A DNA stretch of 64,000 bases from Datnioides undecimradiatus (Eukaryota; Chordata; Actinopteri; Lobotiformes; Datnioididae): contig WARS01000043.1 in NCBI GenBank assembly GCA_008933995.1, positions 3,586,001 to 3,650,000 on the forward strand, in the 5' to 3' direction. Made by a program: the position numbers and the translations under genes. Of the stretch, positions 12,460 through 24,400 are shown in pieces. The notes beneath the pieces were generated by a model that saw only the letters and a list, made by a program, of their open reading frames with translations, was not told the DNA's origin and searched no databases. How positions within the stretch are numbered: the stretch's first letter is position 1; the number at the start of each line of letters is the position of its first letter.

Positions 12460-12690
12460 GGCGTGGCCACTGTGACATCACCCGCTGAGCTGTGGGTGAC
12501 TTTATGGCCGACGCCATCTTGGATGAGAGCTGCCGTGGATATGCATTGCTACATCTCCATCCTGATTGACGGTTGCCGTGGTAGCCATGCTTTATCGTGC
12601 ATGGAGTTAGAGTCAACGTGTCGCTCCAACATCCACTAGATCAGCTCGTTGTGACTGTGGTGACGGACGGTAACGCAGCACTTCATTCAC
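12460..12690. repeat. Possible dispersed repeat (TGTGACATCACCC family)
   Basis: GTGGGCGTGGCCACTGTGACATCACCC followed by GCCGACGCCATCTTGGA resembles a dispersed sequence I have seen repeatedly in fish genomes. The borders are not visible, there is no second copy in the window, and the call rests on recall. Confidence 0.35.
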
Positions 12691-14550
12691 TTTTTAAAAC
12701 AAAAACTAATTTGCGATACATGAGTATAACTTCCAGGAGACGGCCTGCAAACGCCACCCTCGGCTACACCGTCACTCGCAGAGTAAGCACATTGTCTAAC
12801 TGAGAAGAACGATGACGCCGTCTGATGAAGCAGATTGACTCAGTGAGAGCGATGACTGGGACTCACAGCGCTCGCACAACCGGCGCGTCGGGATTGGATT
12901 GATGGGTTTTGCAGGAGGAGGGGGGGACTCTTGTAAGATCACAGTCTCAGCGTAGCGTAACGATAATGCAGAATACGTTTTTCTCGCTGGACGTCATTGT
13001 CGTGCATATTCATCAACTGATTGCACATTTATTGAATACTAAGCAATGAGAAGTGTCTTTAACAGTGTTTACACAGTTTAATGCCTCCTCATTTCCATAT
13101 TTGGAAGATGTGAACAGCAATTTCAGAGTCCTGATATCACGGAGTTACATCAGTTACTGTATGTTGGAAAAGCACGAGTCCCTGTAAACAAAACTAAGTT
13201 CCACAAACACGCCAGAAATGTTCCTATTGGAATATTGTAGGAACATTATAACGATCCTTTTATTAGGTTTATCGAAGAGAAAAATAGGCGCTCCATGGAG
13301 ATAATACCAGCCTGCTGACTGGGGAAAGTAAAACACTGTTAGCAGCAGTCGGCCATCAGCTCCAGTCCAGGGAGGAGCGTTTAAAACAGTAAATATTACA
13401 TCAAGGATCCACTTTACTGAACGTTTTGTGAACTTCCTGCACTGGAAACATGGCGAGGTTGACGTTCGTTCGGTTTCTGTGCTGTCAGACCTGAGAGCGG
13501 CGGCGTCGGAGTTACCATGCGGCGCGCGGAGCGTGGAGGTGCCCCCTGTGGATGCAGAGAGGAGATAAACAAATCCATATATTGAGCTGCCCTCCAGAGT
13601 TATCACAAACACTGATCGACCTTACATGATACTTCATCTGCTAATGCCCGCTCCTCAACAAACAAGCAAGAGGGGGACGAAGGGGGAAGATGAACTGTCC
13701 TAGGCCGCACTCCAAGTAATTGCTGCAGAATGGCTTGTTTTACCGGACGAACACATTCAAAGACGCTTAATTAAACAGAGAGCTGCTGAGCCCGTCGCTC
13801 ACAACCAGCGACGTCCAGCACATATACAGCATTTCTTATGTCTGATCAACCACTGAACCTGTCACCAGTCACCAGTGAAACAATTGTCCCATTTCAGTTC
13901 AACACCGACTCCCTGAAACATTATGTTATTAAATTACATAATAATGTTATCGCTTAAAGCAGAGCAGTGATAAACGGCGACAGCCTCCATATCGATAAGG
14001 CATTTGTAAGTGTGCCACCTACTGAAGGTCAAACTTCATCAACACTGTCGCCTACGGGGGAACTCTAATATCATATGTAATATAATATAAATATATATTA
14101 AGCCACATATCTCAGTGCATAAGACATTAGGAGAACTTTAAAACTGCATTTAAAAGAAAGCAAAAAAAAGCAAATAATTTAAATATCTACTGATTAAAGT
14201 TAAAGTGTCTGATCTGTTGGAAAGCCACGGTAAACAGTTGTGTTTTGAGCCTTGATTTGAATGAGATGGCAGCTCAGAAAGTACTCTGGATGCTTATTCC
14301 TGAGGTGGGGGGGGGGCAGAAAAACAGGAAGCTGCGTCGCCGTGTTCGGTCCTGATCCTGGCGTGGCTTAGTGGGACCTCGCAGAGCTGCTAACGCGGCC
14401 GCAGACTGGCTAATTAGCTGATCATTTTAATATCAGCAGGACTTCACTGCGCGCTACCATTCAGTTCCATAAATCTTGTGCAAATCAGAATAAACCCTTT
14501 AGTCAGAGTGCTGCAGTAGAAGCCTTCAGGCATATTTTCAGACCACATTG

Positions 14551-14579
<29 letters not shown>
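14551..14579. repeat. (CA)14 microsatellite
   Basis: Perfect CA run. Confidence 0.95.
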
Positions 14580-14581
<2 letters not shown>

Positions 14582-16512
14582 TGTGGCCAGTTCTTAGAGA
14601 GTGCTCAGACATGAGTTCTGTCCAATCTGCCTGCCATTCCACTAACAGCAGGAGCCAAGTTACAAGCTCCCTCCTCCCCGCAGGAAAACTGCAAAGCCGC
14701 ATGTTGCTGTTTATTCCATTTTTTCACGCCGGGATCGATGTGTATATCCTCTTCGACCGCGCTCGCCAATCTGCCGAATTCACATAATTACAGTAATTTT
14801 TTGGTCCTTTCTGCAGATGAAATAGCAACCGGTGTAAGTCACAGTCCTCAGGAGGCTGGATCAGCATGAGTCGCCATGATTGTTCCCTCTTTTGTGCATA
14901 TTCAGAAATATTCTCCACCTTGTTATTAACAGCGTGATGACGCACGTTCAGTGATTGGGGTTTGGCTGAGAAACATGAGGTTTGCTTTAGAAAATTGAGT
15001 CAGAGTGGTCCATGTCTTCTCTGTTTTGTGTCTCTTCTTCTCTTGATTTGGCTGCTTCAGACAGCCGCTGTAAGTAAGCAACGAGTGGCTCTTCTTGTGG
15101 TTGTTTAGCGTGTTTGGCTGGAAGTCTCCTTTGCCGTGATTGCTCCTCATCAGTCGTCTAATTTGCATAAAGGCTTTACTAATGCGGCGATGTTTGTGTT
15201 TGTTTTGAGCTTGTTATGAACTATTAAGAGTCTTTGTATTGCGCACACGCTCTGGGGAAGATGTCGGCTCACATGCTCCTCGAGCTGCGTCCGTGCTCTC
15301 ATTCTGGAAATCACCCCGTATCAGACGTCTTGGAGCTCACGTCTGCTCTGCACAAAAGTTTAACTGTTCACTGCGGTTAGCCGAGGCTTATGTTTCTTTA
15401 TAAGTGAAGGTTCAAACAGGGTGTTGCGCGTTGTTTACAGTGGCAGTGCCCAATAAATATAGCCCTGCAGAAGCACAAAGAAAGACAAGGCTGAGGGAGC
15501 AGCTGAAGGAAGCTTTTGCTATAACGCTGGTTTCAAAGCAGCGGCAGGCAGCAGCAGAATAATGATGACTGAAACTTCCTGCAGCCGGCTCTTATACACG
15601 ACCTCTAAAAGTGTATTTGTTTATGTTTTGTCATAGATGCAGGTTCGCGTGCACTCGGTTATGCCGCACTGTACAGCAGCTGTTGTGAGACATGGGAGCT
15701 TTGCACAAATTAAGCGTATATAGCCTCAAATTGTCGAAACGGTGTCTGGTAAAAGGACATTATGATTATAAACTGTTGTCATATCTCCCTTGTTTGAAAA
15801 TAAGGTAACAATCTACCTCTGAAATGGAGAAAAGTGTACCTGCTGCAGTCGCAGGAGGTAGATCACTGAGCGCAACAATAAAACACCTTCTCCGCAGCGG
15901 ACGTTTTGACTTCTTTAACAAGCCGTGGCAGTGAGTCTGCACGCGCAACACCAGGACCGCTCTGCTTATTAATCTTATTAGCACGTCTGCCGTGAAAACA
16001 ATCAGTTCGAAATATCCAAAATCCAGTAAATAACGGCCCAGGTGCTGGCACACAAGGAGATACGAACGTGTGTTTGTGCATACGTATGAGAGATGAGAGA
16101 TTTCATTTGATGCTGGATGTCTGAAGGAAGAATGAGGTGAGGAGACGACGCAGTGGGGGGATGGTTGGTGGTTGGGTGGTGGGCGGACGGGGCCCCCTTT
16201 CTTAAAATTCAGCCGCCACCTCTCCAAAATGTCCGCGCACGTCCCGGCAGAACAAATACTGAGTCATGTTATGAGAATGACTTCTGCACAATGACGAGCA
16301 AAATCAATATTTCACCACCCAGAATGATAATGTGCTAATAATGAACAATGAGGATGCTGACCGTGATAACTCATGCAACAGCACTTCACTCAGTCTCTGA
16401 ATAGAGGCTGAGTAATACATAATTGGCAATCATGGAACCCGAAGCTACAGGCCTGTAAGCGCTAATTTGCAATCACAGGGACGGGGGCGACGCAGGCACT
16501 TCAAGAGTTTTC

Positions 16513-16532
16513 TGTGTGTGTGTGTGTGTGTG
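16513..16532. repeat. (TG)10 microsatellite
   Basis: Perfect TG run. Confidence 0.95.
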
Positions 16533-17896
16533 TAAATATATAAATGCGTATACGAGCCGTCACGAGCCGAAGTAATTCAGGTGCACGATCAATTTCTGTT
16601 ACCGTGGGAGATGATAAGCTGCGAGAACAGATGAAACCTGGCGTGTAGCGTTGGTGGCGTTCACGGCAGATTAGTGCGTCCATTTATTTATAGAATAATA
16701 TTTCATTGAGGCGAGTCGTCGCGGCACGCGCCCCCATTCATAAACCGGTGCTCTGCTCTGCTTAGATGCAATGCAGCGCTTTGAGTATCACCCGGCCGGT
16801 AATCACACTGCAAAAGAAACCCCATATCAAATCATTTTCGTCTATAATCGAGGACGTAACATTTCATGTTCTTTAACATACGTTAGCATCGTGTTCAGCC
16901 ACAGCACACGGCTGCTTTCAGCAAAAACCTGCACAACGGCTGAGCATTTAGCCGCCACAGGGATGGTGGAGACCAAAGCTGAGCTAAAAAGAGAATCAGT
17001 ATTGATTTTACATTCATGATGAATGCTAGCATTGCTCCATATCTGCTGCATTGCGTTGATAGGCAGCACTTAGCAAACAAGTGTCAACCTGAGCTGTGAT
17101 ATTACGTCAGTGCTGTGCTACCAGTTTGTTTCTGCTGCCTCCAACCGGACAAAGAACGCTGTGATGGAAGTTTAAAACGGTTTCTGGGTGAAAATGAACT
17201 TCAACCAATAATTTAAAAACTGTTTTTATGATTTTTAGATGATTTTTACGCAACGCACTTCGAGAAAACCGTAGAAACAAACATTTCTGCCGAGCCCAGC
17301 ATGTCTCAAATTACAACCGATAATCTGAATTAGCAAATTTTGCTTTTTAATTACTAACTAATACATTTTTGAAATATTTGGGACAAAATTACGTCATTTT
17401 TCATACAAATATTAAAAAAATGTGTTTGATATGTCAGCTGTATTGATTGTGTTTATGTTTTGTATTTCAGAGGACAATTTCAATCTAATTTCCCCATTTT
17501 ACTATAAAATTTAAGCATTTAAAGTACAAGTGATCAATAAAAAGTGTGCAGGAATCCTCGTCAGTGTTGACAATTATGATATAAAAAGCATTTCTTAGGT
17601 TTCTTAGGAGAATTTCTGTATGTATGTATGTATATGGGCAAAGATTTAGCACACGATTTATCTTTTTTCCCAACATTTATGTCTGATAATATTAAAATAA
17701 AACGCAACTTCTTTTGACAGACTTGAAATTATGTTGTTATTTTGATCGGACATGTGCTCAGATGCATTTTGTCCTGTCAGAGGACGGCTCAGTCATGAAG
17801 TATATCTCCTTCTCACTCCTTCATGTCAGTTTGCAGAGTACGTTGTCTCTCTGTGAGGGCTGCGGAGCCCCAGAGCCCCTTGGAGCAAATAGAGAT

Positions 17897-17920
17897 TTTA
17901 TTTATTTATTTATTTATTTA
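17897..17920. repeat. (TTTA)6 microsatellite
   Basis: Six perfect tetranucleotide units followed by TTTT. Confidence 0.95.
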
Positions 17921-19778
17921 TTTTCGCTGTCAGATCGGACAAGTCTCCCTGTTCACCGTCTCCCGGGCCTGTACGCAAACGGTTGACAGGGAAACTGCGT
18001 GATTCAGTCGAGTGACCCCACGGAAAATGAGGGAGCGCGCTCGGCGGTTTCAAGGCTACTGGGCTGCGTGATGTCTGAAAGCAGAAAATTAAGTTGTGTT
18101 TCACGGCCCGGCTTCTCTCCGATCGCAGAGATACTGTGATAAACATGTCAGGGGTTTGGAAGCGTACTTAGATATTTACTTTAGGGGGTAAAAAGTGCGA
18201 TGTGTCTCCGAGGGAGAAGAGATGGAAATTAAAATGTCATGTTTTGAGGGAAAAGTTTGAATCTTTTCCAATTAACTCATGATATTTTATGACAAATTGA
18301 CAAATTGCGCTGCAGAAACATCCGTCACGCGTTCATAAGCCCGATGTTGACACCTAAAATTACTCCTAAAATGTGTGTAGCGCGCTGTTCCACTCCAGTT
18401 CATTCGCATTTACATGGTTAATCATTAGTAGGATGTGGATTATTCTTTGCCTCAACAAGCAGAAACTAAATTCTGAAACAAATACGGCAACATTGAGAAA
18501 AAAGGCCTGAAACCTTCAAACCGGTTGCAGAGATGCACGATTTATTAAATCAAAGCTGTTTTTCTGCATCAATGACTTGAAAAAATACATTTTTTAAAAA
18601 ACTTTTCTGCAATCTTCGGGTCAATAAGAACACCTTCAAGGAAAGACATGTTGATACTTGGAAATGAATCACCACCCGAAGCGGTTGCGATTGAACGCGC
18701 GGTGTCTTTGTGGAGGTAATTAAGCAAATTGATTTGATGGGAGTCAAACCGGAGCCGGTCTCATTGGAGGAAGGAGGATGTGTCTGCAGTTTCCACGCTG
18801 TCTCAACAGTCGGTGATGGACTCTTTTAAACATGAACACCAACTTCTGCTTGAACAAGTAGTTTTGATTGCCCGCACTTAAACCGGCACTAGCTGGATTT
18901 CACTTGATTTTTGCACATTTTGAGCAAGAAACTTTTGATGGAAATGGTAAAATTCAAAATAATGTCTTCAATTTCTAAACTTTTGCACTCACTGGAGGTT
19001 GGAAGCACTCACTGGAAGCATTTTATCGAATAAGTTCTGACAAACCAACCTTTTTACTCACATCAGCCGTTGTTGCAGAAGAAGAAGAAGAAGCTGTTTC
19101 TGCAGATTAACCCCGTCTCCTTATCGTTCCACACTGATCTAATGTAGCCTTCCATATATTAAATCATAAAATCACCACAAATGCATGTTTTTAATCTGTT
19201 CTTTTGCTTTTTTAATCACTTCATGCTGTTGCGCCCTCTTCTTATATAATGGTACAACATCCTTTCGATTGGAGGATCAGCGGCACCCACTTTGAATCTT
19301 GATGTAACAACTCCTGATGATTAGACAAAGGTACTGGATGGAAATAAGCCTGTGCAGATCTCGATACAAGCATAAACATGTGTTGTGCAATTCGGGTAAT
19401 TCAGAAAAACAAAGTAATATTTCCTTTTCCTCCATTTTGCCACTTTGAGTGCAGCGCTGCCATTGTTGTGTTTTGTCTGAAAGGGCTAACTGCTGCATTT
19501 GTGAGGCTCGTATTTTGCTCTCGAAGGCGGCAAAACTGCAGCAAAACTGATCTGCGTTCGGAAAATCAAGAGAATAATTCAAATAAAATGCATAATATGT
19601 CAGGATTAAACACTGTGGAAACATCTCAACCCACTGGCACAGTTACAGGTGTCAGAATAATAAGATTTAAAGACCGAGAGACTGAATCTTACATTTTGAT
19701 GTACACTGACGCTGCTTTGATCCAAAGTTAATTGATTTGATCGGCGGTCGAGCTGAGTTAAGCCACCAACAGAAGAAA

Positions 19779-19801
19779 GAGAGAGAGAGAGAGAGAGAGA
19801 G
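19779..19801. repeat. (GA)11 microsatellite
   Basis: Perfect GA run preceded by AGAAGAAA. Confidence 0.95.
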
Positions 19802-20053
19802 GAAGCAACCTGTGCTGCTGACTTGAACATTATTTTCTAAATTTTAATTCCTCTCCAGAAGACTCCCTCTAGATGCGACAAACTATAAAACCATTAGGCC
19901 AGATTGCTTCCATCGACTCTATTCGCTCTATATGGGTCATGAACCCGTGTCCCTCCTCTCTTGAAACCGGTGTTAGCTCCTTCGCTACGGGCACGTCCAG
20001 CCCGGCAGACTGGAACTAACAACAACTCTCTGAAATATTTATGTCCCTGGAGA

Positions 20054-20075
20054 GTGTGTGTGTGTGTGTGTGTGT
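20054..20075. repeat. (GT)11 microsatellite
   Basis: Perfect GT run. Confidence 0.95.
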
Positions 20076-21139
20076 AAAAGTGGCACAACATAACATCCAA
20101 GCTAATGCGTGCACTGCATTAAAGCAAAGGTTCCTCTGTGTGCGTGTGCCTGCAGGCTGTTTCTTCCCCTGTCACTGTCAACACTATCTCGACTTCACTT
20201 AAATACCGAGTTTGTCATGTACACAAATCGGGATTCCTTGCAGGTTTCGTCATGGATATCCACAAAAGACGGGACCTCCCAAACGAGGAGCAGCGTAGCG
20301 CTCGTGGTTTTAGGAGCTCGTGGATCCTGAGAATGGCTTTTTCAATGAGCGAATGACGTAAGGAGGGTTGTTATGATAGTTTGATCTTACAGTATCACCA
20401 CCACAAAGTCAGGTAAGGCAGGAGGTATGAGCTGTTAGATGATCTATCATCTGAACCCCTTTGTTTGGTAAGAATCCCTCATTAACAGCTGTGCACACCT
20501 TCCACAGGTCCACCGTGTCGAGGCTGAACCAGTGTTTGTAACATGATGTATTTTTTGGGTTTGGATGATAGTTTTACTGTGTGTCTTCTCAGGCTGGTTT
20601 ATGTCCGGTCTAACTGTCTGACTGCTCATGTTTATGCCCAGTCTGACTTATTTTTAGCCATGTGTCCCTAAATCTCAGCAATAAAATGATGAGTGAGATG
20701 TTGCCGCTACCGAATAGTGTCTGGAACTATAAAAACACCCAGAGCGTAATAAAACAGACTTGTCCTTTAATTGCTAAAGTCAAAAAGGCGAACTTTATTA
20801 GAATAAAACAAGGGCCTCTCGCCTTTCTTCTTTTACTTTTAGCTGCACAGCATGACTCAGTGGATTACAATGTTGGCCGGTCGGCCTGTGGGTCCTCCAC
20901 TTTGGTTGAGACCAGGATGTTTCAGCAGCTACTACATGGATCACCATCGTCCCCAGAGGATGATCCTCTCACTGGTCATATAGCGCCAACAGCCGGTCAG
21001 AGTTGACTCCCGTTCAGTTTAATCGTCTGGATACCGCTACCACGAGGTCGACATTTCGTTCAGACATCGTCTTTACCTCGGGACGTACTCTAGTTACTTT
21101 GGCCCTCCTTCTTCTTTTAATCCAGCGCCATCATCGGAT

Positions 21140-21270
21140 CAAAATAGGAATTTATCCTTCAAATACCTGGAAAACCTGAGCTTCAGTTGCAGCTTGTAAT
21201 AATTAGCAAGTGTTAGCTCGCTAACATGCTAAACTAAGATGGTGAACCTAAACATTATAACTCTTAGACT
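21140..21270. repeat. GCTAACATGCTAA dispersed repeat, copy A
   Basis: Contains AAATACCTGGAAAACCTGAG, then AATAATTAGCAAGTGTTAG, then CGCTAACATGCTAAACTAAG. The order of words is shared with copies near 53.7 and 54.55 kb and with a known abundant teleost repeat (AAATACCTGCAAAACTAATGAC ... GCTAATTAGCAAATGTTAGC). Borders are approximate. Confidence 0.6.
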
Positions 21271-21387
21271 TCAGTGTTTTAGTATTTTGCATACATAAAA
21301 TGGCATACTTTAGTAGTTCTCACTTCAGTAGCCGTCTTGTGTTTGTACAGAAGCTGAAAACAGCCATAAACACATTTTTTTAATGCC

Positions 21388-21426
21388 GTTATCTCGAGAA
21401 AATGAGCTGTGTTTACTCGAGATAAC
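21388..21426. repeat. 11-bp perfect inverted repeat (GTTATCTCGAG / CTCGAGATAAC)
   Basis: Arms at 21388-21398 and 21416-21426, separated by 17 bp, would form a clean hairpin. The flanks are a T-run on the left and AT-rich DNA on the right. It may be the core of a short transposon copy. Confidence 0.75.
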
Positions 21427-21429
21427 AGG

Positions 21430-24400
21430 ATTATCAACTCACTATCAGCAGAAAATGAGAGGTTGCTTCCTTCTTTGGCTTGTAGTGTTTATCGCAGATC
21501 AGAAGTGCCATGCAGGCAACTGTTCTGACAACTGTCGCAACTGATTTTCCGCAAAACAAATGTCAGTCATGGCGTCTTTGCGTTGTCCATCAGCGTCACC
21601 GTTGCCCTGGTTATGAAAACTGAGAGTACGAGCTTTGTTTTTCCGCCATGATGGCGTTTAATAAGAGTGACATTCAGCACGTCAGTTCTTAGTTTAGATG
21701 TGTCGGGTCTGCTGCGCTGCTGTTGTGTGGGTATTTCCGATCAGCATCTATCGCTACCATTTGCAAAAACATGTGTTAGCATGGAGCTGCTAGCATAGCA
21801 ACGCAAATGTTCAAGAACCTCTTCATGTCGTATGTTGTTTTGGTTTATCAATTTAAAGATCAATAAGTAATTAGACAACAAATGGGTCAACTGAACACAC
21901 AACACGTGTCCAGCGTCTGAGCGCCTGTGACCTAATGATATTACCGCAGCTTCAAAAGCGGCACAAAACCCTCGTTGTAAATTCACAACCCCTCTGAATA
22001 ATTGATCCTGAAACAACGCAAAAAGACGTCTCACAGCCGCACGTCATCTCCAGAAATCTAGGGCAGGGCACCGTAACACCGTAAAACGGCTCACACAGTT
22101 CGTGCATCTCTGACAAATCTGCTGAGGGAGACGATGGAGGTGAGCGAGGTGTGTGATGTTTGTTCCTCTGCACAGGAGGGTTTAAAAATACCACCCTGCT
22201 GTGTTTCCGTTACATAACCGCCGCCGAACAAGTTTGCAGGCGTCGCTCTTTATTCCTGCTCTCCGCTTCCCTCAATTCCTGAAGTTTCTGTGTTTTTATT
22301 CCAAATGCTTTTAGCTCGGTAGCCCAGAGGCTTGACCCACTGAGCGCTCAGTGAAATGAAAATGGCAGCTTCTTTGTGCGCGCAGGGCAGCGACACCGCG
22401 CTGATAAAGCATCGGCTTTTAGCGGGTACATCAGCTCCTAAAATCGTACTTTATCCACACTTCTCTCCATTCTTTCACTAGTTAATGATGTTTTTTCTTA
22501 AGGCAGGGAGTCTAAAAGTCAAATTATCCAGAAGTTGAGATCCACCAACTCGTCTTCTGCTCTCTTCCTTCCCGCTTAGCATACCGTGCTGCTGTGATTG
22601 CATTTACTCAGAACGGCAGGACATGACTCCACAAAAACTAAACAACTGGCAACCAGATGGTGAACCTACTGGAGCAATAAGCGGCTAAAAAGTAAAACGT
22701 TCTTCTCAGGACGTGGTGGAGACCAGACACGGAGCTAAAACGCATTTCTACAATTCTGAAATGTCATTTGACAGACGCTTTCATCCAATGCGTTTGCCTG
22801 TGTCTGTGCACCAATCAGCAGCCACTCCGGCGCTCACGCTCTCCTCCCTGCCCACACGCTGATTTTGCTAATTTACCATTAGCTGTAACCATGCCCGGTG
22901 CAGCTGAACTGGCTAACCCGCACTTCAACACTGCTAACAAACACTTTAACTCACAGTTTCCAACACAACATTGTTAACGCTGTCTAAGCCCAGATGCTAT
23001 TTTCACAGCATGGGATCTTCTTAAATAAAATGTCAGCTACTTTGTTTTAATGGTGTTTACCGGTGGGCCATGCTGGGGGCATCGCTGAAGGCGGCGAGCG
23101 TGTAGCTGCGACATCACAACCTTACTGATGTCCGCTCTTTTAAAGGCACAGCGCCTAAATCCTTGCCTGGACTCCGACACTGCGAGGCATTTGCTCTGAA
23201 GCTAACCAGACATAGCAAGCTGCTCATAACATGCTTAAAAGGGGTATTCAGATTTGATTAAAATACCATTTACAGTAGCACGCTATTCACAATTTCCAAA
23301 ATAATGTCAGTTATAAAATATAATCTTTTAACTGAGCAGAAATATAGTTTAAACAGATAAAGTAAGCATAATAGTAAAAAGCAGTTGTGTGCTTTAATAA
23401 TTCCCCTGTTTTGTTTTCCATCACAAATATTGAGAGTAGGAGAAGTTGGTTTATGTGTAATTGCAAACAGACAGCAGCCTGTATGACACAGAATCGCCAT
23501 GGTAGCCTTTGTGTGCTCTGCCCTAAAATACTGGCTGCTGGTGACGCTGACTGGAAAGAATGCTTCATTAAACAGGATTGGGTGAAATTAAACAAACGAA
23601 AGTGTCTTTTTTGTTGCTGTTGTCTTTGTCTGTTTCAAACATTTGTTGACCTCCACTTAACATTTCTTGCAGCGTTTGGAGAAGAGCTCTGGGTGAGTTT
23701 ACGGCCGCGATACCGGCTGTGTAAAGGACACACGCTCTCAACTGAGGCTGCACTTTGCGGGGGCCATAAAGTCAATTAGAGCGAGGTTTCACCAGGCTTT
23801 CCTGTTTGTTGTACTTCCTTCTTTTGCACAGGATGCACTGAGGTTAAGACTTGTCCTGGGATATCCTGCAGATCTGAACCAAGTGTTATTTGCTGTCACC
23901 ATTTTGCAACTATACAGCGTGATACCGCCACTGCCGTCCTTATGATTTGATTGTTAATAATTGATATATTTACCCTGCAAAAACTAATTCATTTAAGTTA
24001 TTTGATGCTTTATGGTGATTTTTGCTTCACCAATGTACTTAACAATCACTTGCAGAGCAACATTATAGTTCATCTGGAGTCGTATGAATCCAGTTTTTGC
24101 TCTGGCTTTGGTCTCCTCTCCTTTGGTTGGAAATGAATTGAAGCTGTAGGTTCATCGCCACACAGTTTTCTTGCTGTCCTTTGATATATTTTCATAAAAA
24201 ATATAAATTATAGCTGTTTCAAGGATTATTTGATGCAAATAAATACACTTTTGTGTGTGTGCAGCTTTAAAATGAAACTGTTTTTCATGAATAAAATATT
24301 TGTTTTTGACTTTGTGACACAATAAACCAAAATATATGAAAAGACTGACCAAAACAAGCCTGAACCATTTCCCCTGCACATATAACAAAAGCCTGACTGT

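Larger units (their letters stand above)
12700..21130. other. Intergenic, no gene seen
   Basis: Low-CpG, mostly unique sequence. Contents: (CA)14 at 14551-14579, (TG)10 at 16513-16532, (TTTA)6 at 17897-17920, GA repeat at 19779-19801, (GT)11 at 20054-20075 and a short GAAGAAGAAGAAGAAG run near 19080. A regulatory-looking stretch lies at 16360-16490. Open frames in the region have no recognisable domains. Confidence 0.6.

Noticed and set aside
15766-16227. 153-codon open frame on the minus strand
   Set aside because: No domain or plausible start context and an unlikely residue mix.
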